A stretch of DNA of 6,583 nucleotides. Source: UBA10427 sp003500135 (lineage in GTDB: Bacteria > Bacteroidota > Bacteroidia > Cytophagales > Cyclobacteriaceae). A program made the position numbers and the translations under genes. The stretch is taken from NCBI GenBank assembly GCA_963966275.1, contig CAWZYQ010000185.1, positions 1 through 6,583 on the forward strand, written 5' to 3'. Numbering within the stretch: position 1 is the stretch's first letter; each line of letters opens with the position of its first letter. Of this stretch, positions 1-6,086 are shown in pieces. The notes under the pieces were generated by a model. It was given only the letters and a program-made list of their open reading frames with translations, searched no databases and was not told the DNA's origin.

Positions 1-46
1 CGAGCCTTGCTACATTAAAAATATTAGTCAGTAAATGCCTAAGTCA

Positions 47-75
47 GAAAAAGAAAAAGGGGCACGAAGCCCCTT
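47..75 (-). terminator. Intrinsic terminator, minus strand
   Basis: A 7-bp perfect stem AAGGGGC/GCCCCTT (57-63 with 69-75) closes a 5-base loop. Read on the minus strand it is followed at once by a U-rich run (TTTCTTTTTC, 47-56), the standard layout of a rho-independent terminator. On the plus strand the hairpin is followed only by TTAAAACC, so it is mainly a minus-strand terminator. It lies about 51 bases past the stop of the small minus-strand frame at 127-270 and is the natural end of that transcript, and perhaps of read-through from the thiamine-binding gene. Confidence 0.8.
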
Positions 76-126
76 AAAACCCTATTTAACCTCTTATAGA
101 ACTTATGTAATGCTATATAGAAAAGT

Positions 127-270
127 CTACTTCTTAGTACGCACCTTTACAGGCAGAGGTTGCATTCTTTTGCAATCGTTACCATTTATTAACTTTTGCA
201 TGATAACGTCTACCTTGTTTTCAATGGCATCCATCTTTTCAATCAATCTTTTAAAGGTGTTTATTTTCAT
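127..270 (-). CDS. Small 47-residue basic protein, function unknown
   Basis: I do not recognise a family. The frame opens with ATG at 270, has an in-frame stop at 283-285 just upstream, and ends with TAG at 127-129. The product begins MKINTFKRLIEKMDAIENK. Residues 6-28 look like one amphipathic helix with regularly spaced I, L, M and V between charged residues, so a short coiled coil is possible. The C-terminal part is basic (KVRTKK end) with a single Cys at 33. No signal peptide or membrane segment is visible. The support is a sensible start, protein-like composition, and a strong same-strand terminator 51 bases downstream with no other gene to serve. Against it are the short length, no clear ribosome-binding site and no recognisable promoter. 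It could be the N-terminal remnant of a longer protein. Confidence 0.42.
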   Translation of the reverse strand: MKINTFKRLIEKMDAIENKVDVIMQKLINGNDCKRMQPLPVKVRTKK

Positions 271-396
271 AATTCTGTTAGTTTACTTTTACTATTTACC
301 TCTTTTTTAATTAAAATGTTTCTTTTTTGGATCAACAGTTTCAATTTATCTACTAACAGGCACTTTGGCCAGATAAAATTTCGTGTAAATGGTTAA
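271..396. other. AT-rich spacer, no gene seen
   Basis: This spacer separates the thiamine-binding gene from the small downstream frame. It is strongly AT-rich. A loose inverted repeat, TTTATCT (345-351) with AGATAAA (371-377), encloses 19 bases containing GGC/GCC. It has no U-tract and is not convincing as a terminator. I found no TAnnTTTG-type promoter here on the minus strand, so it is open whether the small frame at 127-270 has its own start or depends on read-through. Confidence 0.5.
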
Positions 397-690
397 TTAT
401 GAATCATACTTTTCCATCTTATCCTCGATGTGCATATCTTCTTTGCCTGCATGCAACTTAATGTTTATCAATACTTCGTCAGCACCGGCAGTTAAAACGG
501 TTTGCTGAAGCGTATCGATTAATTCGAAAATTTTATCCTGTGGGCCTTCTACTACGGTTTCAAAAGGACAAACCTGATAACGAAGGCCCGAATCTGCTAT
601 TTTCTCAATGGCTTTGTCGATAATGCCATACATTTCTTTCGGTGCTGATTTCGGAATAACCTGTAAGGCGGCATTTACTTGCTTTTTCAT
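397..690 (-). CDS. Thiamine-binding protein, MTH1187/DUF77 (YkoF-like) family
   Basis: This is a 97-residue cytoplasmic protein of the small thiamine-binding (DUF77, MTH1187-type) family. These fold as a ferredoxin-like domain and assemble into oligomers; family members bind thiamine or related pyrimidines, but the physiological role is often unclear. Visible family features are the first beta strand ending in an ALQVIP segment, and the central GLRYQVCPFETVVEG motif, whose T-V-V-E-G core is the family hallmark (residues about 35-49). A last strand (VLINIKLHAGK) follows. The length matches the family norm of about 100. A longer reading from ATG at 726 exists, but that codon sits in the loop of the terminator at 705-740, so ATG at 690 is preferred. 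There is no thiamine biosynthesis or transport neighbour; its position after the peptidase operon looks incidental. No promoter of its own is obvious. Confidence 0.85.
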   Translation of the reverse strand: MKKQVNAALQVIPKSAPKEMYGIIDKAIEKIADSGLRYQVCPFETVVEGPQDKIFELIDTLQQTVLTAGADEVLINIKLHAGKEDMHIEDKMEKYDS

Positions 691-704
691 ATAATTCCCA
701 TTTA

Positions 705-740
705 ATAAAAAACCGCTTGCCACCACTGTAGCAAACGGTT
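705..740 (-). terminator. Intrinsic terminator of the M16 peptidase operon
   Basis: On the minus strand, AACCGTTTGC (740-731) pairs over 10 bp with GCAAGCGGTT (720-711), with one G-U wobble, around a 10-base loop. The stem runs straight into a T-rich tract (TTTTATT, 710-704). On the plus strand the wobble becomes a C-A mismatch and no T-run follows, so it is directional. It begins about 18 bases after the stop codon of the non-catalytic peptidase gene and ends that operon. It also overlaps the longest possible start of the next gene, which argues for that gene's shorter start at 690. Confidence 0.85.
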
Positions 741-758
741 CTTGTTTAATTCATCTTG

Positions 759-2315
759 CTACTGAAGTTCGAACGTTTCCTCATCGGGGACAACCGTTAC
801 TTCAGAGATATTTAATTGGTACTCTTTCACTTTTTCATCTTCTGCCAATATTTCCGGTGACAGTATTTCCTTCAGGGCATTTGAATAGCTCATTGGCGAA
901 GGCATATTGCTTTTTAAGCTTTCTGCCAATGGTTCAGCCTCACTGTCATCGGTTATGATGGTAATGTACATGTTGTTAACCTGCAAATATTTCTTAATGG
1001 CAGCATTTACATCGTCAACCGTTAGCTGTGCCAGTAGGGCATCCATTTCCCTGATGTAATTCTCCCGACCATAAAATTTAGAATCCATAAGGAAACCAAG
1101 CTCTTTGGCAGGGGTTTGTACATACAGCTTTATATAGCTTCGCAAAAACTGGCGGGTCACCTCGAAATCTTCCTGCGACATACCGTTTTGTATCAGCTTG
1201 TCGATTTGTGATAGCGCCATGCGCAATGCAAAGTGCGCATGCCCTACATTGATGCCTTCCAGCTCCGGATATTGGTCAACCAATTGATCTTTGATCTGTA
1301 CCGGACGGATCCAAAGGGAAAAATAATTACTATGCCGTGGTGTACCGGTGAGTGGTAGCTGGAACCAACCTCCTTTTTCATACCACTCAATATAGGTATA
1401 GTCGCCATAGTTCATCGATCTTTGTTCACGGATCTTCTGATACAATTGTCCATATGACTTGCGATGCTCCCCTATGTAACTGTTGGCCACCATCAGGGCT
1501 GCAAACTCGTCGCTGGCACGTGTGATATCCAATGGATAGCCGCCATAAATAGCCGAACCCAGCGCATTTTCTTTGGAAACAATCTCTACCTCAATACCAT
1601 CGGGCATGTCGGCTGTGGCGGGTTCAGGAATTTCCGGGGTCACATCAGGTAATTGTTCCAGGTCTGCCACTACCTTATTCAAAAAGTCGGGACTGTAGTT
1701 GCCGGCAATACCCAGTGATACATTGTTCCTGGTGAAATAGTTCTTAAAATGTTCTTTCACATCTTCCAGCGTAATAGCTGATACACCTTCTGTATTTCCG
1801 GCTGTCATGTGCTGATAATTGGTCCCGCGAAAAAGCAGGTCCTCCAGCGCCATTTTACTGTATTCTTCGTCAGAAGAGGCGCGGATCAGCTGGTCTACGT
1901 AATTGAGTTGATTGGACTTAACACGTTCGAAATCTTCGGTGGTAAAGTTGGGCTCTAACAACAGACCTCGAATGACAGGATAAAACTGATCCAGAAAATC
2001 GACGTGCACCTGGTAAGTGAAGGTGGTGATTTCCTTGTCGGTAAATGAATTGCGCTCGATGGCCATGGTATACACCATGTCGTCAATTTCAGACTTGGAA
2101 ATGTTTTGTGTGCCGATCTCATTAATCAGCTCACTGGTCAGGTAGGTGAGGCCTTCTTTGCCTTTAGGATCGCTGATAGAACCGTTTTCAAAACGGATCT
2201 TGATCACCACCTTGTTCAATTCGGGCTTTTGAAGCTCCGTTACGTTGATGGCCAGCGCCTGAGTGATCATTAGGGCCACCATACCTACGGTAGTTAATAG
2301 GTTTTTAGTCATCAT
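759..2315 (-). CDS. M16 family peptidase-like protein, non-catalytic subunit, secreted
   Basis: This 518-residue protein is a homologue of zinc-dependent M16 (pitrilysin/insulinase) peptidases that has lost the active site. Where catalytic members have HxxEH in a GLxHxxEH context, this one reads GLTYLTSEL (55-63), so both His ligands and the catalytic Glu are replaced (Y58, S61, E62). The N-terminal M16 lobe spans roughly 28-225 and the C-terminal lobe 240-450. The latter carries a REQRSMNYG segment (296-304) matching the Arg/Tyr substrate-contact region of non-catalytic M16B partners. A Sec signal peptide is clear: positive start, hydrophobic core, ALA cleavage site at about residue 22. A tail of about 65 residues (455-518) exceeds the usual length. 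It overlaps the catalytic gene by ATGA and probably forms a heterodimer or functional pair with it in the periplasm. Two adjacent ATGs (2315 and 2312) are both possible starts; the first has the better Shine-Dalgarno spacing. Confidence 0.88.
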   Translation of the reverse strand: MMTKNLLTTVGMVALMITQALAINVTELQKPELNKVVIKIRFENGSISDPKGKEGLTYLTSELINEIGTQNISKSEIDDMVYTMAIERNSFTDKEITTFTYQVHVDFLDQFYPVIRGLLLEPNFTTEDFERVKSNQLNYVDQLIRASSDEEYSKMALEDLLFRGTNYQHMTAGNTEGVSAITLEDVKEHFKNYFTRNNVSLGIAGNYSPDFLNKVVADLEQLPDVTPEIPEPATADMPDGIEVEIVSKENALGSAIYGGYPLDITRASDEFAALMVANSYIGEHRKSYGQLYQKIREQRSMNYGDYTYIEWYEKGGWFQLPLTGTPRHSNYFSLWIRPVQIKDQLVDQYPELEGINVGHAHFALRMALSQIDKLIQNGMSQEDFEVTRQFLRSYIKLYVQTPAKELGFLMDSKFYGRENYIREMDALLAQLTVDDVNAAIKKYLQVNNMYITIITDDSEAEPLAESLKSNMPSPMSYSNALKEILSPEILAEDEKVKEYQLNISEVTVVPDEETFELQ

Positions 2316-3676
2316 TGTACACCTCCTTCCTCGCTGGGCGAAATAGTTGCTATGGTTAATTTATCTGCCGTAAAATATTTCTGCGCTGCCGCCTGGATAT
2401 CTGCCGGCGTTAGCGACTCCATGGTATCGTAGTAGGTGTTCAGCGCGTTCGGATCACCTGAAACCCATATGAAATAGGTCAGTTGTTCTGCTATTTCGGT
2501 CGGGTTGTCGATCTCCATGGCGAAGTCGTATTTCAGGTGCGACTTCACCTCTTCCAGCTCTTCTTCCGACACAGGTTCTTCTTTCAGTTTATTGAGTTCT
2601 TTTTCCAGCTCGTCTTTCACATACTGCATGTCTTCCTCCGATTTAAAAGACGCCTGAATACTAAATAAATAAGGATCTCTGGTGAAAAAGTAGCTGCTTC
2701 CCAAAGAACGAAGCTTCTGTTCCTGTTCTACCAGCTTTTTGTATAAGGGCGCTTTTTTGGAAAAGGCCAGCGAAGAGATCACATTGAGCGCAGCCACATC
2801 TTTGTTGGCGGCATCGAAGCCTGGTGTTTTGTAGGCTAGCCTTAAATAAGGAGGGAAGTTGGCACGTTGAACATGGGCAAATCGTGTTTCGGTTTGCTCG
2901 GGTTCGGTCGGGATTTCCGGTTTGTACGATCCACGCTCCCATTTGCCAAAGTATTTCTGCGCCAGGTTGTACACCTGATCCGGGTCGGCATCGCCCACCA
3001 CCAAAATAGTGGCGTATTCAGGCCGATAGAAGCGATCGTAAAAGGTTTGTGAGTAGTCATATTGATTGGGCATGTCTACCACATCTTCCCAGTAGCCCAT
3101 GGTGGTGTGGCCATAGGTATGCGTAGTAAAGGCTGCCTCCTGTATTTTTTCGTTGATCTGGCTGTAAGGGGAAGCGCTGTTCTTCGTATATTCACCCTTT
3201 ACAGCGCCAGCTTCCGCCTTAAAGTCTTCAATGCTATATTGAAGGTTCATAAAGCGATCGGCCTCTATTTCAAACATCTTTTCAAGCATTTCGGCATTAC
3301 CCGTCATGTGGTACACCGTACGGTCGAGCCAGGTATTGGCATTGGCTGCAGCTCCGATCGACTTCAAAATTTCGTTGTATTCCTCTTTGCTGATGTTTTC
3401 TGTTCCGCGGAACATCATATGCTCGAAAAAGTGGGCAAATCCGGTTTTACCTTCTTCCACTTCTTCCATAGAACCTACCCGCATGATGATGTAAAATGCG
3501 GCAATGCCATCACTCGGATAAGGTACGGTGACCACATTTGCGCCATTTTCCAGCTTTTTCTCAACAATAGGATAGGGTAAAATGCCTTTCGCCTCGCCCG
3601 ATTTATCTTCGGGAGGCTGGCAGGCCATCACTCCGATGACCAGGCTCAGGGATAATATCCAGGGTTTTATACTCAT
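2312..3676 (-). CDS. M16 family zinc metalloprotease, catalytic subunit, lipoprotein
   Basis: This 454-residue M16B-type peptidase would cleave peptides or small unfolded proteins in the cell envelope. The inverted zinc motif is intact: HFFEH at 82-86 gives zinc ligands H82 and H86 and catalytic base E85. The third ligand is expected 76 residues on, at E162, with the companion conserved acid E155, spaced as in pitrilysin. The N-terminal lobe covers about 33-240 (family signature GFAHFFEHMMFRGTE) and the C-terminal lobe about 255-445. A lipoprotein signal ends in V-M-A-C, with lipidated Cys19 followed by QPPEDKS, so it is probably membrane-anchored facing the periplasm. It is first in a two-gene operon; its stop TGA overlaps the next gene's ATG. 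The start at 3676 is 37-50 bases from a consensus -7 box and directly gives the signal peptide. Its substrate cannot be read from the sequence. Confidence 0.93.
   Translation of the reverse strand: MSIKPWILSLSLVIGVMACQPPEDKSGEAKGILPYPIVEKKLENGANVVTVPYPSDGIAAFYIIMRVGSMEEVEEGKTGFAHFFEHMMFRGTENISKEEYNEILKSIGAAANANTWLDRTVYHMTGNAEMLEKMFEIEADRFMNLQYSIEDFKAEAGAVKGEYTKNSASPYSQINEKIQEAAFTTHTYGHTTMGYWEDVVDMPNQYDYSQTFYDRFYRPEYATILVVGDADPDQVYNLAQKYFGKWERGSYKPEIPTEPEQTETRFAHVQRANFPPYLRLAYKTPGFDAANKDVAALNVISSLAFSKKAPLYKKLVEQEQKLRSLGSSYFFTRDPYLFSIQASFKSEEDMQYVKDELEKELNKLKEEPVSEEELEEVKSHLKYDFAMEIDNPTEIAEQLTYFIWVSGDPNALNTYYDTMESLTPADIQAAAQKYFTADKLTIATISPSEEGGVQ
2319..2331 (-). promoter_or_regulatory. Strong Shine-Dalgarno site inside upstream coding region
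   Basis: GGAAGGAGGTG lies 6 bases (after AGGAGG) before the first ATG of the non-catalytic peptidase gene. It is near-perfectly complementary to the canonical anti-Shine-Dalgarno sequence. It is also read as codons of the last residues (Glu-Gly-Gly-Val) of the catalytic subunit. The other genes here have only A/T-rich leaders, as is usual in Bacteroidota, so this site stands out. It fits translational coupling at the ATGA overlap, though it may partly be a by-product of the Glu-Gly-Gly codons. Confidence 0.6.
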
Positions 3677-3719
3677 AACTGTTAAATTTTAGTTTTGCTA
3701 TCGTTAAAAATATTGGTAC

Positions 3720-3727
3720 CAAAGTTA
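3720..3727 (-). promoter_or_regulatory. Promoter -7 box of the M16 peptidase operon
   Basis: TAACTTTG on the minus strand is a perfect match to the Bacteroidota -7 consensus TAnnTTTG. It is followed by a leader of roughly 40 bases before the ATG at 3676. The -33 element is weak: the best match at a spacing of 18 is TTC (3746-3748) rather than TTG. It sits in the 118-base gap after the lipoprotein gene, so the peptidase operon is probably expressed independently of that gene. Confidence 0.6.
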
Positions 3728-3794
3728 TAGATTTCGTTGAATTCTGAAGCATTCCGGAGGTATTTCACTCATAGATCATCAGGTCATTTGTCAT

Positions 3795-4601
3795 TTACTC
3801 TACCAGTTGATCTATTGGAACGCTTAAATCCTTAAAGGCCTGCTGGTCCAGACTATCCATCACATGGATATTGGTGATTTGACGCTGCCCACGGTCGCCG
3901 GAAAGCCATAATTCCCCGTATTTATTGTAGTCTTTCCACGGTGTGGTAAAACGGGGCGCAGTATCGGAAGCATTGGAAAAGTAGCTCCACTCCTTTACGC
4001 GATAGGTTTCCGGATCAATTTTTACCCAGTATTTATTTTGGGGCGTGTCACCTACATTTTCGAAAGTCAGTTTCAGGGTGGGGCAGGCGGTACTGTCCAT
4101 GGCCATTTTTTCACCTAAATGCTTCAGGGTCACGCCGCTGTCTTTTTGCTTAAAGGGCATAAACAACCAGTAGGCATCGTTGATCCAGATGCTTTTGGCC
4201 GTTTGCAAATACTTTTGCACCGAATCGGGTTGCTCCAGCATTTTACCACCTTTCATCACTTTGCCATCCAGCGAGTCGATTTGTACCAGCGCCACTAGGC
4301 TGTCGGAAGGGAAGTCGAGGCGCACCCAGTTGGTGTATTTGTCCCACAGCAAGGTGCGGAAGCCAAAGAAATTCCAGCTCACATAATGCGTGTCGTCCCA
4401 GGCTTTTCTGCCGCCCGAAGCCTGCATCACACTGTCGGCCAGCGCTATGGCGATGCTGTCGGAAGCTTCCAGGTTAAAGCCTTCGGCCGGAGGGTTGAAC
4501 ACGCTTTCATAAAGGTTGTGATGATGCCCTTTGTCGCTCGTGGGCTGGCAGGCATAAAAAGAAATAATGGCGATCAATAGTAATACGGGTATAGTGCGCA
4601 T
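3795..4601 (-). CDS. Conserved lipoprotein of unknown function, possibly LolA-like fold
   Basis: This 268-residue lipoprotein has no function I can assign firmly. The signal peptide has a hydrophobic stretch (residues 4-16) and a Tyr-Ala-Cys lipobox with Cys18, followed by QPTSDKGHHH. The mature part contains the segments SGGRKAWDD (62-70), WNFFGFRTLLWDK (76-88) and WINDAYWLFMPFK (139-151). A stretch ending in a KYWVKIDPETYRVKEW segment follows. This order of alternating aromatic beta strands recalls a group of bacterial hypothetical lipoproteins that are sometimes likened to outer-membrane lipoprotein-sorting (LolA/LolB-like) or DUF6503 proteins; that link is from memory of the pattern, not a search. 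A longer frame reaches ATG at 4676, but that start lies between the -33 and -7 promoter boxes and would bury the signal peptide, so ATG at 4601 is chosen. It is transcribed divergently from the dehydrogenase. Confidence 0.8.
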   Translation of the reverse strand: MRTIPVLLLIAIISFYACQPTSDKGHHHNLYESVFNPPAEGFNLEASDSIAIALADSVMQASGGRKAWDDTHYVSWNFFGFRTLLWDKYTNWVRLDFPSDSLVALVQIDSLDGKVMKGGKMLEQPDSVQKYLQTAKSIWINDAYWLFMPFKQKDSGVTLKHLGEKMAMDSTACPTLKLTFENVGDTPQNKYWVKIDPETYRVKEWSYFSNASDTAPRFTTPWKDYNKYGELWLSGDRGQRQITNIHVMDSLDQQAFKDLSVPIDQLVE

Positions 4602-4656
4602 ATCTTTTTGCGTTGAATTTAGGTAAAAATGCAGGCAGTAAAAAATGGTGGGGCAG

Positions 4657-4685
4657 GAAAGGTAACCGGCGATCATCGGAGCAAA
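4657..4685 (-). promoter_or_regulatory. Probable promoter of the lipoprotein gene
   Basis: On the minus strand a TTTG -33 element (4685-4682) is separated by exactly 17 bases from TACCTTTC (4664-4657), a one-mismatch version of the Bacteroidota -7 box TAnnTTTG. Transcription would begin near 4650, leaving a leader of about 50 bases before the ATG at 4601. This supports the shorter start of the lipoprotein. No comparable plus-strand box was found for the divergent dehydrogenase; the nearest is TAACTTGC at 4723-4730, with two mismatches and no properly spaced -33. Confidence 0.45.
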
Positions 4686-4751
4686 AGAAAGCGTTGAACT
4701 GGTAGGTTAGGTGATGATATTGTAACTTGCTTTCACAAAACAATTACCAAT

Positions 4752-5738
4752 ATGAAAACTCAAATCAATTGGGGCATCATTGCTACCGGTGGCATTGCAC
4801 GTAAATTCGCAGAAGATTTCCGGTTTGTCGAAAATGGCACTTTGCTTGCCGTGGCCAGCCGCTCACAGGATAAAGCCCAACATTTTGCCAACGATTTTCA
4901 TATCGAAAGGGCGTATGGCAGCTATGAGGCGCTGGCGGAAGATCCGGATGTGGATGCCGTGTATGTGGCCACGCCTCACGACACCCATGTTGAGCTGAGC
5001 AAAATGTGCCTGGAAAAAGGAAAGGCGGTGCTGTGCGAAAAACCCATGGCCGTAAATGCCGCACAACTGGAAAGTTTACTGGATACGGCGGAAAAATCCG
5101 GTATATTTTTAATGGAGGCCATATGGACCTACTTCATGCCGGTAGTACGGCAGGCCAAAAAGTGGGTCGATGACGGAAGGATAGGAAATATTAAAATGAT
5201 CCAGGCCGATTTTGGTTTTAAGACCCCCGAAAACCCAAAAGACCGCTTATACAACCCGGCATTGGCGGGAGGCGCCCTTCTGGATATCGGGATTTACCCA
5301 TTGGCCATGGCCCACTATTTTGCACCGGGTGAAATTGCAGATATCAAAGCTTCCGCCATAAAAGCAGATACCAGCGTGGATCAGACGCTGGGCATGGTGC
5401 TGACCTATGATGACGATATTATCGCCAACCTGACCGCATCGTTCCGCTTTCAGATGGAAAATGCAGCTTATGTATATGGCGACGATGGCTATGTAAAGAT
5501 CCACGGCAATTTCTGGCATCCGCACAAGGCTGTGCTGATGAAAGATAGTGGCATTGAAGATATTGTCGAGGACGATCGCCTGTCGACCGGATATGACTAT
5601 GAAACCAACGCCATGACCCAATGGCTGCTGGAAGGCAAAAAGGAAAGCCCGGTGGCGCCCTTTAGCTGGAGCCGGAAAAGTGTGGAAACGATGGACAAGA
5701 TCCGCGAGTTGATCGGGGTGAAGTATCCTTTTGAGTAA
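4752..5738 (+). CDS. Gfo/Idh/MocA family NAD(P)-dependent oxidoreductase, dihydrodiol/xylose dehydrogenase-like
   Basis: This 328-residue cytoplasmic dehydrogenase probably oxidises a sugar or a cyclic diol. An N-terminal Rossmann domain (about 5-122) carries a glycine-rich GIIATGGIA loop (8-16). ASRS at 35-38 has R37 placed to contact the 2'-phosphate of NADP, suggesting NADP preference. CEKPM at 95-99 contains the family's EKP motif with catalytic K97. The C-terminal alpha/beta domain (about 123-315) has MEAIWTYFMP (121-130) and GGALLDIGIYP (173-183); D178 and Y182 are the likely catalytic acid residues. These two segments are typical of the dimeric dihydrodiol dehydrogenase / D-xylose 1-dehydrogenase branch. 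Length is normal. Lys97 and the downstream Tyr match, as I recall, the catalytic pair of mammalian dihydrodiol dehydrogenase. It stands alone, with no sugar-pathway neighbours in view, so the substrate is not settled. The leader has no Shine-Dalgarno. The stop is followed within 10 bases by a G-rich repeat array instead of a hairpin terminator. Confidence 0.9.
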   Translation: MKTQINWGIIATGGIARKFAEDFRFVENGTLLAVASRSQDKAQHFANDFHIERAYGSYEALAEDPDVDAVYVATPHDTHVELSKMCLEKGKAVLCEKPMAVNAAQLESLLDTAEKSGIFLMEAIWTYFMPVVRQAKKWVDDGRIGNIKMIQADFGFKTPENPKDRLYNPALAGGALLDIGIYPLAMAHYFAPGEIADIKASAIKADTSVDQTLGMVLTYDDDIIANLTASFRFQMENAAYVYGDDGYVKIHGNFWHPHKAVLMKDSGIEDIVEDDRLSTGYDYETNAMTQWLLEGKKESPVAPFSWSRKSVETMDKIRELIGVKYPFE

Positions 5739-5747
5739 ATAACTTTA

Positions 5748-5845
5748 GTTCAGGGTTCAGGGTTCAGGGTTCAGGGTTCAGGGTTCTGAGTTCAGGGTTC
5801 TGAGTTCAGGGTTCTGAGTTCAGGGTTCAGGGTTTAGATAGTTTA
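5748..5845 (+). repeat. Heptamer tandem array (GTTCAGG / GTTCTGA)
   Basis: Twelve uninterrupted 7-bp units fill 5748-5831. Writing A for GTTCAGG and B for GTTCTGA, the order is A5 B A B A B A A. Two degenerate units (GTTTAGA and TAGTTTA) carry the same phase to 5845. No base is inserted or lost. The array starts 10 bases after the dehydrogenase stop codon. It is not a CRISPR, since there are no spacers, and it does not encode protein. Confidence 0.95.
5753..5783 (+). other. Canonical G-quadruplex motif
   Basis: Five GGG runs (starting at 5753, 5760, 5767, 5774 and 5781) are separated by identical 4-base TTCA loops. This satisfies the usual G3N1-7 x4 rule with one run to spare. Four more GGG runs lie further on, to 5832. 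The G-rich strand is the sense strand of the dehydrogenase transcript, so an RNA quadruplex could form in its 3' untranslated region. Folding is inferred, not shown. Confidence 0.6.
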
Positions 5846-5918
5846 AAGGGACAAGGTTTTGTGGTTTCATTGCTTATGGTTCATGGCGCAATTATCCGGA
5901 GCATAAAGCCCAACGCTT

Positions 5919-5926
5919 TAACTTTG
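5919..5926 (+). promoter_or_regulatory. Orphan -7-like box TAACTTTG
   Basis: This is a perfect TAnnTTTG match on the plus strand, the same 8-mer as at the peptidase operon promoter (including the following G). No TTTG/TTG is found at the proper upstream spacing, and no gene follows before the window ends. It may be chance, or may start a non-coding transcript through the repeat array. Confidence 0.2.
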
Positions 5927-6086
5927 GAACATCAAACCATATATAGTCGCAGGATTGCTGGCGCTTGAGCTATGGGCAGGGTGGTTTGGAGCAGAATACG
6001 ACTGTAGCGGATCAATAAATTGCCGGTTAAAAGTGGTTTTCCCCTGGTTTTATTGCTGTGACATCTAAAAAAAGTACAATGCTTTC

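Noticed and set aside
35..310. Plus-strand 91-codon open frame across the AT-rich left end
   Set aside because: It runs through the minus-strand terminator hairpin and antisense to the better supported small frame at 127-270. Its Phe/Leu/Tyr-rich composition is that of translated AT-rich DNA.
345..377. Inverted repeat TTTATCT/AGATAAA as a terminator of the thiamine-binding gene
   Set aside because: The stem is AT-rich, the 19-base loop is large and no T-run follows on either strand.
3062..3580. Plus-strand 172-codon open frame
   Set aside because: It is antisense to the conserved catalytic core of the M16 peptidase (including HxxEH), so it is a shadow of that gene. Its His/Phe-rich translation shows no family features.
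4694..4723. TTGAAC-18-TATTGT as a sigma-70-like promoter for the dehydrogenase
   Set aside because: It resembles the E. coli consensus only loosely, and the other promoters here are of the Bacteroidota TAnnTTTG type, so it is not counted as support.
4507..4743. Minus-strand frame with starts upstream of 4601
   Set aside because: It overlaps the lipoprotein signal-peptide region in another frame and crosses that gene's promoter. It shows no protein-family features.
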